Shown one piece after another: positions 55,101 to 62,239 of a stretch of DNA of 64,000 bases. The translations under genes were made by a program, and so were the position numbers. This DNA is from Hyposmocoma kahamanoa (lineage: Eukaryota > Arthropoda > Insecta > Lepidoptera > Cosmopterigidae), in the NCBI RefSeq assembly GCF_003589595.1, contig NW_020653716.1, positions 718,754 through 782,753 of the forward strand, written 5' to 3'. The notes beneath the pieces were generated by a model, which did not search any database, was not told the origin of the DNA, and saw only the letters and a program-made list of their open reading frames with translations. How positions within the stretch are numbered: the first letter of the stretch is position 1; each line of letters begins with the position of its first letter.

Positions 55101-55236
55101 CCTTTTTTTTCTTGCTTTCTGGACTGACCTTTTCCTCCTTAATGGTAATGTTCGATCCACTGTCCTCAACTTTTACTTTTTTGATATTGATGTCAATGTC
55201 GGAAGCTTTCACAGCCTTTTTACGTTTTGGAGGCAT
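39924..55236 (-). CDS. twelve-finger C2H2 zinc-finger protein
   Basis: Ten exons join in phase into 594 codons. Residues 1-61 are basic ([24 protein letters not shown]) and look like a nuclear signal and linker. Fingers lie at about 66-87, 96-117, 124-146 (last ligand Cys), 156-177, 185-206, 215-235, 242-262, 270-290, 295-315, 324-348, 356-376 and 384-407. Residues 423-594 have no fingers. They form an acidic, probably helical domain ([59 protein letters not shown]). I infer a nuclear DNA-binding protein; I do not recognise an orthologue, and DNA-binding specificity cannot be read here. One finger is split by a 6.7-kb transposon-filled intron. The start ATG at 55,236 opens the longest frame. 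Confidence 0.92.
40195..40560 (+). repeat. interspersed repeat, family H
   Basis: GCGCATTTGAGCTCCATCTC, GTCGACGGTGGAGCATGCAC, ATATAAATGTGGAAGTGTTT, GGCGGAATTAAATCATGCAA and GCAAGCAACTTTACAGCAGT are shared in order with 44,410-44,825; a shorter copy is at 40,605-40,815. Confidence 0.6.
40605..40815 (+). repeat. interspersed repeat, family H (short copy)
   Basis: It has the 5' half only: AAGTGCGCATTTGACCTCCA, GTCGACGATGGAGCATGCAC, CCAAGTTATGCCGTTCGGGG and GTTCGCCATATAAACGTGGA. Confidence 0.6.
40876..40998 (-). CDS. zinc-finger gene exon 9
   Basis: Acceptor ATTTCAG, donor GTAATT. It encodes [20 protein letters not shown], then [17 protein letters not shown]. It looks helical and leucine-rich. 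Confidence 0.9.
41385..41595 (+). repeat. tRNA-derived SINE, family B
   Basis: TTTTCTAAATTGGTTCTGGT, CTGGGTGTTCTGGGAAGTGC, ACTCATAGTACAGGGAAACT and GTAGTCTGGCACATTATT align with 26,290-26,510. The tRNA-like head is present but its B box is degraded. Confidence 0.65.
41630..41800 (-). CDS. zinc-finger gene exon 8
   Basis: Acceptor CACTTAG, donor GTAAAG. It encodes [20 protein letters not shown], then [20 protein letters not shown]. Both ends are phase 0. Start of the finger-free C-terminal region. Confidence 0.9.
42444..42652 (-). CDS. zinc-finger gene exon 7 (fingers 11-12)
   Basis: Acceptor ATCGCAG, donor GTGAGT. It encodes [20 protein letters not shown] and [20 protein letters not shown]. 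It is GC-rich with many CpG, unlike the other exons. Confidence 0.93.
42770..42960. mobile_element. short TIR element (MITE), copy 2
   Basis: A decayed sister of 1279-1500 between zinc-finger exons 6 and 7. It shares TACCTCCAATGAA, the T-rich core, ACGTAATATTAGTAAATAAA and AAGTTGAAGTAGTGTTGACA. Confidence 0.55.
43597..43733 (-). CDS. zinc-finger gene exon 6 (fingers 9-10)
   Basis: Acceptor TGTTTCAG, donor GTAAGT. It encodes [20 protein letters not shown] and [20 protein letters not shown]. Finger 10 has the wide C-x4-C spacing (CPIENC). Confidence 0.92.
43815..44120. mobile_element. TIR element, about 300 bp
   Basis: TCTACATATATTTACAAAGA then GTGACGTAGAGTGGTTAAAA on the left faces GGTTTTAACTACTCTATGTC then ATTCTTTGTTTCTATATGTA on the right. 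The arms are nearly 50 bp. It lies in the intron between exons 5 and 6 of the zinc-finger gene. Confidence 0.65.
44410..44825 (+). repeat. interspersed repeat, family H (long copy)
   Basis: It runs from AATAAGTGCACATTTGACCT through ATATAAATGTGGAAGCGAAA and GGCGGAATTAAATCAAGCAA to GGCAACTTTACGGCGGTATT and CCGAGTCACCTATAAGC. Same order as the copy at 40,195. Confidence 0.6.
45463..45650 (-). CDS. zinc-finger gene exon 5 (fingers 7-9)
   Basis: Acceptor ATTTTCAG, donor GTGAGT. It encodes [40 protein letters not shown] and [14 protein letters not shown]. It leaves two bases of an Asp codon. Confidence 0.93.
45790..45860 (-). repeat. family E fragment
   Basis: GTGACGGGACGAACAAGTCG then TGCGCCTGATGGTAAACTAC and CATAACAGTTGCAGTGCC match the end of the 885-1195 copy in the same orientation. 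Confidence 0.5.
45895..46020 (+). repeat. SINE-like repeat, family C tail
   Basis: GACGGAATTTTCCCTTGTGT, TTGATCAATAATAACAACAT and AGTGGA match the tail of 40-180; the head is degraded. Confidence 0.4.
46020..46940. other. zinc-finger intron 4, no recognised feature
   Basis: AT-rich intron between exons 4 and 5. I see nothing that recurs elsewhere and no extra exon. Confidence 0.45.
46945..47054 (-). CDS. zinc-finger gene exon 4 (finger 6)
   Basis: Acceptor AATTCCAG, donor GTAAGT. It encodes [20 protein letters not shown], then [12 protein letters not shown], the beginning of finger 7. Confidence 0.9.
47490..47645 (-). repeat. tRNA-derived SINE, family A (minus copy)
   Basis: CCCCTGTGTCGCGGGTGCCG, CACCCAAACTAACGAGAGAA, TCACGGCCCGGGAATTATAC and GTAACCGTTAGGCCACAGAA are the complement of the family A body and head. 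It ends about 40 bp from the exon 3 donor. Confidence 0.7.
47686..47836 (-). CDS. zinc-finger gene exon 3 (fingers 4-5)
   Basis: Acceptor TTTTCTAG, donor GTAATG. It starts [20 protein letters not shown], which completes finger 4 with Cys156 from exon 2. Then comes [25 protein letters not shown] family A copy begins about 40 bp into the following intron. Confidence 0.92.
48418..48567. mobile_element. palindromic MITE, GGCCTTACCATGAACTC family, copy 2
   Basis: GGGGCCTTACCATGAACTCT then TATTACGATTCAGTTTAGGA faces the complement ending GGTAAGGCCCC. The core (AATCGTTGTGAAACAGCG, GCTTTTTTGTCGTTACGAAC) matches the 21,760-21,905 copy inverted. CAG occurs on both sides. Confidence 0.8.
48860..50032 (+). 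pseudogene. Jockey-type non-LTR retrotransposon, internally deleted
   Basis: Around 49,000-49,150 the text reads [20 protein letters not shown] then ESVSNKEEF, typical of the gag-like ORF1 of Jockey elements. It jumps at about 49,210 to ADDAAFL, the catalytic box of the reverse transcriptase. The C-terminal part continues at 49,330-49,740 ([59 protein letters not shown]). Most of ORF1, the endonuclease and the fingers are missing. It is in the 6.7-kb zinc-finger intron, opposite to the gene, and was later hit by the copia element. Confidence 0.85.
50039..50376 (+). repeat. copia 5' LTR with an internal insert
   Basis: It starts TGTTAGAGTTTGAGCATGAT and ends AACTATAAGTTCTAAG, like the 3' LTR. 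An extra 170 bp (about 50,115-50,290; ACATTGGCGAAATCGCC and an AAG-rich tail) is absent from the 3' LTR and related to 58,134-58,250. Confidence 0.8.
52479..52618. mobile_element. palindromic MITE inserted in the copia remnant
   Basis: TCCGCCCGAAACAATTACTG then TCAAATAAGTAATATTCGAC faces its complement TTGCTTATTTGGCAGTAATT then GTTTCGGACGGA. The arms are about 53 bp. A truncated copy interrupts the SINE at 28,890-28,990. Confidence 0.8.
52895..53840 (-). pseudogene. Penelope-like element fragment with GIY-YIG domain
   Basis: On the minus strand the frame at 53,841-53,272 reads [40 protein letters not shown] and RIVDHMKI. This is the GVYK...YIGQTKR signature of the GIY-YIG endonuclease at the end of Penelope-like reverse transcriptases. 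The 3' end at 52,895-52,995 has CCCGATATTTCGGAACGGTT then GCACGCTCCATGGTCACGGG, a usual terminal phrase for these elements. A SINE (53,060-53,290) interrupts it. No RT palm motif remains. Confidence 0.85.
53060..53290 (-). repeat. tRNA-derived SINE, family A (complete minus copy)
   Basis: In complement: head CTGCCTCTGTGGCTGAACGG, B box AGGTTCGAATCCCGGGCCGG, body ATTTGTTTCTCTCGTGAATT, and tail to AACATAGCCCCGCACT (complement) with a TTATTATTATAA-rich end. It sits inside the Penelope-like fragment. Confidence 0.8.
54265..54453 (+). repeat. copia 3' LTR
   Basis: TGTTAAAGTTTGAGCATGAT, then TCAATGGTCAAAAAGAAAAA, TTATAAATAGTATTAGCAGT and AACTATAAGTTCTAAG match the 5' LTR without its insert. TATAAATA is a plausible promoter box. 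Confidence 0.85.
54550..54837 (-). CDS. zinc-finger gene exon 2 (fingers 1-3)
   Basis: Acceptor TTTCTAG, donor GTAAGG. It encodes [39 protein letters not shown] and [20 protein letters not shown], and ends FPCE, the first half of finger 4. Confidence 0.92.
55054..55236 (-). CDS. zinc-finger gene exon 1 (residues 1-61)
   Basis: ATG at 55,236 to donor GTACGT after AAGAGCAGA. It encodes a Lys-rich segment with KKVKVED and [15 protein letters not shown]. The frame stays open into the intron for 64 codons, but joining to exon 2 at phase 0 is the simplest model. Confidence 0.8.
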
Positions 55237-55809
55237 TTTGTGAATTGTTTATTTTCATTTACATTTGCTCCTGGGCCGGATGATCACTGCTCCTTGGTGC
55301 TCATTTGCTTAGTCGATATTGATATTAATTTTCACTCAGGCGCTGGAATTTTGCTACTAAATCTATCTGCCACGTAGCAGCATCAGGCGCAAGAGCAAGC
55401 TTGAATTCTTGCACGATTCTTGTGACAATGTACGCAACCTCACAAACTAAGTCATACATTAAAATATTATCTTATAAAAAAAGTACAATAAAAATTGTTC
55501 TTTATTCAGCTAGGTTAACGTTGAAAACATTTTGCACTTACAAATTGACATCAGCACAATTTGTGTTCAGATATGTAAACCATAGAGATCGTTCAGAAAA
55601 TATCTCGGTGGTACTTTGAAAACTCACTTTATTTAACGTGTTATGTATGAATGTCGTATTACTGTTGATCATTTCAGCGTGTAACGGAATGATTAATCTG
55701 CAGAATCACAGACATTTATCTAGATAGACGTCGCAAGTACAGCAATTTGTGTGAAAACCGAGCGTTCCATTTTTTTATGTATCCATCATGACGTCAGAAG
55801 AAGTATTTA

Positions 55810-55974
55810 GGGTCGTATTCCAGAACTCTACTCAATGCTCAAGTCAGGATTTGAGTATGGTTTAAAGCACTCGAAATAATACTCAAGTCCCTGCCATTAG
55901 AGTCGTATTTCCAGTGCGTGTGTTTCAATTAAAATCCTGACTTGAGCATTAAGTAGAGTTCTAGAATACGACCC
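55810..55974. mobile_element. PIF/Harbinger-like MITE, full copy
   Basis: GGGTCGTATTCCAGAACTCT then ACTCAATGCTCAAGTCAGGA faces the complement ending AGAGTTCTAGAATACGACCC. The arms are about 43 bp. TTA flanks both ends (55,807-55,809; 55,975-55,977), the 3-bp TSD typical of Harbinger elements. It is 570 bp upstream of the zinc-finger start codon. Confidence 0.88.
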
Positions 55975-55997
55975 TTAGTCAGGGGAAACCTCCTTCC

Positions 55998-57140
55998 GCG
56001 CCAAATCGATTGAGTGAACGGAATACACGTATTCCATTCATTTAATCGATTCAAGTATTCGTTGATTACAAGTAGTCGTGAAATATTAATACAGAAGAAA
56101 AATACCAAAACAAGATAGTTATGTCCTTTATTAAAAGTTGTTTTTATAAAATTTTGATTATTAATAATTTAACTTTAATTATTAATCAACTTCAAATATC
56201 AAAATTATTACATAACTGTCTTTTTGTGATAAAAGATCTTATCGATTGACTTAAATAATGAAAACGCACGTCAATATATGAACTTGCAACTGCCTTAATT
56301 AAATCTACTAGATGGTTTTCCTTCGATGATTGATCAAATTGGTGAATGGCAAGACAACTGAAAATGTTACTGCTGACAAAATATCTAAAATCTTACTAAT
56401 CAGAAGAGGTTTACTTAATGTCGGCCTCGTGTAAAGTTTTTGCGATTTGATCATGATTTCTCGAATTTCCAACTCTGCCACTCTGCATATTTGGATAGCA
56501 TCTTTGATGGGATAAACTAGACCACCTTCGTCCTTGTTCTGAAGGGTAGAAGCGGCACTAAGTGTTTTTCGATCGATTGATTTAACGGAATATGCGTAAA
56601 CACGCGTATTCCATTGAATGAACCGATTTTAAATAGAATAATTTTTGTTTAAGTAAGTATTTGTTGATTACAAGTAATCGTAATATTAATATAGTAGAAA
56701 AATACTAGAATAAGGTACTTTAGTCCTTTATTTTACTTTAAAAAAAAATTCAGATTTTCCTTTTTAATCGACTTCAAGTATTCAAATTATTATCCTTCCA
56801 GTAAAATGAGCTTATTATGTAACATCTTTTTGTAAAAGAAGATCGTATCGATTAACTTAAATAATAAAAACGCACCTCAATATATGAACTTGCGACTGTC
56901 TCAATTAATTTTACTAGATCGTTTTCTGTTGGTAATTGATCAAATTGACGAATGGCAAGACGAATGAAAATTTTACTACAGACAAAATATGGTAAAATCT
57001 TATTAATCAGACGAGGTTTACTTAATGATGGGCTCGTGTGAAATTTTTGTTATTTGTTTCTTATTTCTCGGATTTCTAACTCTGCTTATTTGGATAGCAT
57101 CTTAGGTACCTAGGATGAACTAGACCACTTTCGCCCTCGA
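55998..57140 (-). pseudogene. tandemly duplicated DNA-transposase remnant
   Basis: Two units of about 565-580 bp (near 55,998-56,570 and 56,570-57,140) align along their length. They share GATTACAAGTANTCGTNA, CAATATATGAACTTGCNACT, TTGATCAAATTGNNGAATGG and TATTTGGATAGCATCTT. On the minus strand both keep a similar peptide: LAIHQFDQSSKENHLVDLIK then AVASSYIDVRFHYLS, versus LAIRQFDQLPTENDLVKLIE then TVASSYIEVRFYYLS. This resembles the C-terminal part of some DNA transposases (P-element/THAP9-like). The family is uncertain and the frames are broken. Confidence 0.55.
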
Positions 57141-57359
57141 AAGCAACGAACTCATACGTATGACCAACTCCAGGTTTTTGTAAAGACAGCGCACTGTTAA
57201 TTCTGTGCATTATATATTTATTCTATTACTCGTAATAATTAAATAATAGTAATAAGTAATTATTTGCTCACTATATTCGAACATTCGAGGCAAAGTGCTG
57301 CAAAAATTATCCAAATTACAGATGCTAAGTACTGATAATAGATACTACAAAACTGAAAA

Positions 57360-57990
57360 AAAGAACGAAACGTTATAAAACGCTATAACAAAAGAGTTAT
57401 AGAATATTTTTATAATATTGCTAAGGTAATAACAATTTTTTTCCCTTTGTTTTCAAAATCGATCAGAATCGAGAACAGTGTTGCCTAACGCATACATCAC
57501 TAAATGTTAAATTTGGCAAAAAAACACACGCGGCCGTACCACAGAAACTGATCGCATTATGCAAAAGTGTATTCGTTCGATATTCATGGCTTATTAACAA
57601 AGAATCTCAAATATATCGACCAAGTAAAAGCCGCAATGTATTACAAATACGAGGCATACACTGGGCTGCATAATTGTTTTCTCGAAATTATACAAAACCA
57701 AAATAATTGTTTTTAAAATAAATTATGCATCTTCTGATTACAAAATCACTTGCCCGTGGAAGGAAACGTCACTGTTTATCCATTTACCCACAGTTATGGT
57801 GCTTTTGCTGTTTATAATGGCACAATTATGCATTTTTCGCGTTTTCGACTGGTGTTTATTTACGATAACGGTCGAGCGCGTTCGAAGTGTAGCAACGGCA
57901 AGTAAGTGTATTTCACGAACTTTGGGCACGCGAAGTACGTACACTTGCGGCATCTATCTAGATATATGTCTGTGTGCAGAATCGTAGCGG
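57360..57990 (+). repeat. repeat family G, long copy
   Basis: It is collinear with 36,300-37,010 without the MITE: TCGAGAACAGTGTTGCCTAA, GGCCGTACCACAGAAACTGA, TTCGATATTCATGGCTTATT, AAATAAATTATGCATCTTCT and TACGTACACTTGCGGCATCT. Confidence 0.65.
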
Positions 57991-58133
57991 CCGGCGGAAA
58001 AATTGAATTGATTTGGCGACAGATCCGTTAATATTTGTAAGATAAAATTAAATGTTGTTTGATAAGATAGGATCATTCCTCAGAAAGTTAGCTGGTACCT
58101 TAGAGAATGGAAAATGAAGGGCTGATAAAGAGG

Positions 58134-58250
58134 AAAAACTTGACATTGGCAATGTTCGCCATAATTTTAGATATTATTTTTACAAACTTGACACTGGCGA
58201 AATCCTACAAAGAGCATCGCCTTTGAGCAAAAAGAAGAAGAAGTAAGTTA
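58134..58250 (+). repeat. small retroposon with AAG-rich tail
   Basis: ACTTGACATTGGCAATGTTC, ACTTGACACTGGCGAAATCC and the tail AAAAAGAAGAAGAAG match the insert in the copia 5' LTR (50,115-50,290). Confidence 0.5.
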
Positions 58251-58563
58251 ACTAATCTATAACTTCCGTCCATCGATTATCGAACGGTATTGTATTGTTT
58301 AAACTAGTTAGTTATTTACTTAGTTATTTGAAATGGTATTGGTAACGGAAAACACAGAATTTTTGAAAAGGTAAAGAATACCGTTTACACATTACGTTTA
58401 AACATTTTTACCTAACGGTTTTCGATTGATTCCATCTAATATACAAAGTCATAAAATTATTGAGTATAGTGCTAATATAGTATAGTGCTATTAGAGTACG
58501 TTGTTGCGTCCTACCCTACGGAATCTCGCTTAGGTCGCCACGTGACGAAGAACAGCATTTTTG

Positions 58564-58577
58564 GTTGCCACGGTAAC
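58564..58577 (+). promoter_or_regulatory. X-box (RFX-factor site) upstream of IFT54
   Basis: GTTGCCACGGTAAC is an inverted half-site pair, GTTGCC and GGTAAC, with a 2-bp spacer. This is the classical X-box bound by RFX/DAF-19 factors. It lies 123 bp before the ATG of an intraflagellar transport gene. In nematodes and flies, such sites within a few hundred bp drive expression in ciliated neurons. Function here is inferred from motif and position. Confidence 0.8.
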
Positions 58578-58699
58578 GGTGTGTAAACAGATATGATGTC
58601 AACTTGATTCTGTCAATATTTTTATAACACTCGTTAATTGAATTATTTCAAGTCATAAATAATTTTCTTGGAACAAATATTCTATAAAAATAATGTGCC

Positions 58700-58834
58700 A
58701 TGGAAAAGGAACTGGATTCAGAGGTGATAAAAGCAACACAGAATTCTTTGGGCAAATATGTAAAGCGTCCACCGCTTACTGATAAACTGTTGAAGAAACC
58801 ACCTTTTAGATTCTTGCATGATATTGTGACGACA
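58700..58834 (+). CDS. IFT54: IFT54 exon 1 (residues 1-45)
   Basis: MEKELDSEVIKATQNSLGKY, then KRPPLTDKLLKKPPFRFLHD, ends on a codon boundary at donor GTAAGT. The X-box lies upstream. Confidence 0.95.
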
Positions 58835-61651
58835 GTAAGTATTGATTTAATTACTTAAAAGAATTTGTAGCGACAAAATGGATGAATCATGAACGTAGGT
58901 AATACGTTTCACACGTTGTTATAATACTTAATAGTAATACATCGAGTATTGATGACTTAATATGACCAAGAAAATTTTTCACTTACATTACAGTGCCTGA
59001 TGTTTGTAACCTAGATATTATCGAATGTAACATTTCCTTATATTTACCTTTTTAATTAAGTACGTTGGTATCACAAAAAAATATCTTTTCCAGGTACTGA
59101 AGACAACGGGATTCTTTGAAGGTCTATTTGAAGATCATGAACTGGTCTCTGATAATGTTAAGGATAGGGAAAGTAAAATTACATTTCTTAATAAAGTTAT
59201 AGCTGTTATAGGTAAGTATGCTAAAATAGGTTGCAGGTTGTCTTGATATATCACATTAAAAAATAAATATAGTAAGTTATAAATGTATACAAATGTTTAT
59301 TGGCAAGGAGCAATTACTAGAGTTTCTTACTCATTCTCTTTTTCGGGGAAAACTGCTTTACAAATGAATAGTAGAGTTATTGAATCGACGGCGACAGTGA
59401 AGATATCAAGTGTAATATGTAAGATAATATAAGATATCTAAAGGTACAGTCAAAGGCACGCATTTTTTGTGCATTTTGTTTTAGCTGTATGTTTAGGTAT
59501 AGCCAGAGTTGAATTTTAATTGTAATTGTATTGGTGAACGTGTCGTTACCGAACCTGCACAATACCATTGCCAAATAATATGATTAATGAATGAATGATT
59601 TTTAGGAGCGCAACTCCAAAAATGACCAACTGGCACGTTTTGATTTTTATGCATTTAATATTGTTTAAATTCCCAATTCAAACCCTAAATAAATAGTCTG
59701 TGCAGTGCAATGCCTTATAATTATCACTATAGATATAATTATACCATTTTTCAGGGTTAACGACAGGAAAAGCTTTGACAGTAAAATCATCCAAAATAGT
59801 CGCTGGACAAGAACCTGAGAACACCAATGAATTACTTCAATGTCTCGCTTTCGCGTTGGATAAAAAACTGTCATCCGATGAAGCAGTGCGAAAGGTAAAA
59901 AACGGTGAAAAACCATCTGGAGATACAATAAGAAAGGACGCGGCGAAATCTGTGAAAACTGTAAATGAGACAAAGAAACTCGCATCAAAAACCATTCTCC
60001 CGAGCAATAAAACAGATCCGAAAGATCGGTCCCTAACCAGAAACGAAAAAGACAAAGTAAACAAAGTTAATGCAGCCAAAACTAAGCAAAAAGATAACAC
60101 TGTAGCCAAGAAAGATATTCCACCTAAAAAAAGCTCTCAACAAACTAAAACTATTTTGAAAAAGAATTCTGTTGATAAACAGCTGCAAAATAATCATGAA
60201 AATGTTACACCTGAAAATATAGTTGCCGTACCTAATGAGACCGAAAATGTACAAAGCGTGAAAAACACAAATGAAAACGATGGTCATGATCAAGATTCTG
60301 GAGTGTCTCTTGAAAAGCACGATGTTACTGACGGTGTCGTTACAACACCGCCTCAAATTATATCAAATCCAGAACAAGGTGATCTGGGCAACACTTCTTT
60401 TACAATCATTGAAAATGATCTGAATTCATCATTATCATCGCAAGATTTGATGGAAGTGGATAATGACAATGTCGAAGAAAATCGTATAGAAAATACACAC
60501 ATTAATGAGTTTGGTTCAAAAGTTAAACATGACCATTACGAGCCAAGTAAATTAAAAGTTTTTTCTCATACAAGTACTACATTAAATACAGATGAGGGTA
60601 CGAGATCAAGTCGTAATGGTACTAGCAGTGGGCCACAAAGTCTAACAAAAGATACAGACAAAAGTAGCGTTCACAGTAAGTCAGTCACTGCAACGCAAGT
60701 TAATAAAATTGAAAAAGTGGATAGCAGTGCTCATGTTACGAGACCTAAAAGTGTTAGACCTTCGTCTTCTAGACCAGGAGCACCAAGATTACGAGAAAAA
60801 TACGAGAATGTTTTAGCTGGTAACGACAATCTTCTTGTAGGTAAAGTTAATATCATAGTTGAAAATACACCAAACGAAGAGGAGGTAAGGGGAACATTAC
60901 TTAAAACGAGTACTTACTATACTCTTGTGCTCAAAGTACATACTTATCTAAGCTTTCCGTTTTAGGAGGAAGACGCAAGTATAATAATAATAAATCAGTC
61001 TACAGAAACTTCAACAACGAACAACGATCACCCAGAACATCGTATCTCGTCAAACCAACATGGTCATTTAGTGCAACAGATTTTAGACTCACAAAAGGAG
61101 TTTTCTCAAACTGCGGGAAAGACTGAAATCGTAAGTTGCGTAATTTTGGCTTTTACTTACCTGTCTCGAGAATGTTTTATAGTTATGTAAGATGTTTGCA
61201 GGAATGGCAATTTGGTGCTCAAAAAGCGAGAGAAGCTGTCAATCAAGAGGTTGAACAGTTAAGGTTTAATATTCAAGCATTGTCCAGAGTAACCAATCCC
61301 CTGGGTAAATTATTGGATCACATTCAAGAAGACGTAGAGGTGATGAGGCAGGAATTGCAACAGTGGATGAAAACTTACGACGAAGCTTCGAAAGAATTGC
61401 AAAAAGAAAAGACGTAAGTAAAGAAATAAATATACCTACAAGTATCGATAAATGTGTGTTACATTGACATAAAACTAAGTTTTCTTCATTTCAGAGCAAA
61501 TGAGGACTCGTTGTACCCTCTTCATTCGAAACTAAGGCAGCTGGATGTAGATATTGATGAGAAACGAGACAAAATCAACGATCTCAAGATAGTAATACAC
61601 AAAAATGCGTCACGCATTGACAAACTCCTTACAAGTGGGGACGTGCAATAA
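58700..61651 (+). CDS. IFT54: intraflagellar transport protein 54 (TRAF3IP1/MIP-T3)
   Basis: This complete six-exon gene encodes 638 residues. IFT54 is a subunit of IFT-B, which carries cargo along ciliary microtubules; in insects it should act in ciliated sensory neurons and perhaps sperm. Exons 58700-58834, 59094-59211, 59755-60884, 60966-61130, 61202-61413 and 61495-61651 join in phase. The N-terminal calponin-homology-like tubulin-binding domain (about 1-135) has YVKRPPLTDKLLKKPPFRFL, KITFLNKVIAVIG, and SSKIVAGQEPENTNELLQCL then LSSDEAVRKV. Residues about 140-460 are low-complexity and Lys/Ser/Asn-rich. The C-terminal coiled coil (about 517-638) has NPLGKLLDHIQEDVEVMRQE, the IFT20-binding region in the family. 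The start is the ATG in GCCATGG. Confidence 0.96.
59094..59211 (+). CDS. IFT54: IFT54 exon 2 (residues 46-85)
   Basis: Acceptor TTTTCCAG, donor GTAAGT. It encodes VLKTTGFFEGLFEDHELVSD and NVKDRESKITFLNKVIAVI. It leaves one base of a Gly codon. Confidence 0.95.
59755..60884 (+). CDS. IFT54: IFT54 exon 3 (residues 85-461)
   Basis: Acceptor TTTTTCAG, donor GTAAGG. It finishes the N-terminal domain (SSKIVAGQEPENTNELLQ) and holds the long disordered middle. The frame continues past the donor for 27 codons, but the splice restores the family's layout. PKSVRPSSSRPGAPRLREK near the end resembles the conserved 'RPGSARPAPPR' segment. Confidence 0.94.
60966..61130 (+). CDS. IFT54: IFT54 exon 4 (residues 462-516)
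   Basis: Acceptor GTTTTAG, donor GTAAGT. It starts EEDASIIIINQSTETSTTNN and ends QILDSQKEFSQTAGKTEI. Both ends are phase 0. Confidence 0.9.
61202..61413 (+). CDS. IFT54: IFT54 exon 5 (coiled coil)
   Basis: Acceptor TTTGCAG, donor GTAAGT. It encodes EWQFGAQKAREAVNQEVEQL and SRVTNPLGKLLDHIQEDVEV, then ELQQWMKTYDEASKELQKEK. This is the best-conserved part of the C-terminal domain. Confidence 0.95.
61495..61651 (+). CDS. IFT54: IFT54 exon 6 (C-terminus)
   Basis: Acceptor TCATTTCAG. It encodes LYPLHSKLRQLDVDIDEKRD and KINDLKIVIHKNASRIDKLL, then TSGDVQ and TAA. An AATAAA follows at 61,686. Confidence 0.95.
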
Positions 61652-61685
61652 TATTTACATATTGTAGTTTTTAAAGTATACATAA

Positions 61686-61691
61686 AATAAA
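61686..61691 (+). terminator. IFT54: IFT54 poly(A) signal
   Basis: AATAAA lies 35 bp after the stop codon, in ATAAAATAAAGCAAAG. It implies a very short 3' UTR. Confidence 0.75.
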
Positions 61692-61769
61692 GCAAAGTAC
61701 ACAATTATGAAGTTCGCAATATACAGGATACATATTCCTACTATAAACAAATTATTAATTAATTCGCTA

Positions 61770-61950
61770 GCGCGATTATGGGCATTTGGTCTCGGTCTTG
61801 AGTTTGATTCCTGAAAGAAAACATCTAAATAGCTAGTCGGGGAGTTTTATCTTAGATCCTGGAGGTAACTTCGTTACTCTGGTGTAGTACCCGATAGCAC
61901 CTTAGTCTGAAATCAGGTAATTAGTGTGATTGTCTGAGAATAAAAAACAT
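61770..61950 (+). repeat. degenerate SINE, family B-like
   Basis: The tRNA-like head GCGCGATTATGGGCATTTGG, TGAGTTTGATTCCTG (B-box-like) and TACTCTGGTGTAGTACCCGA, then a TTGTCTGAGAATAAA end, follow the order of family B with many changes. Confidence 0.4.
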
Positions 61951-62168
61951 GATATAATAGGTATGCTCGAAATATGAATTCGATTCGAATTCGATGTTAG
62001 TATGAAGCACAGAGTATACTGGTTGTATACTCGATGGTATGAAGCAATAATATTTTCACAGATAATTAATTTGTTCTAACAAAACAGTTTACCTCTAAGG
62101 TGGTCGTAATTTGCGGTTTTTGAACACATTATAGAGAGTTTATTATATGTGTGTAGATAAAAACAATA

Positions 62169-62234
62169 TGGACTTACAAAAACATATCTCATAGTAAATG
62201 GAAATTACTATGAGACATGTCTTTGTAAGTCCAT
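62169..62234. repeat. hairpin, arms about 30 bp
   Basis: TGGACTTACAAAAACATATC then TCATAGTAA pairs with TTACTATGAGACATGTCTTT then GTAAGTCCA, with two mismatches and a short GGAAA-type loop. Confidence 0.75.
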
Positions 62235-62239
62235 AGACT

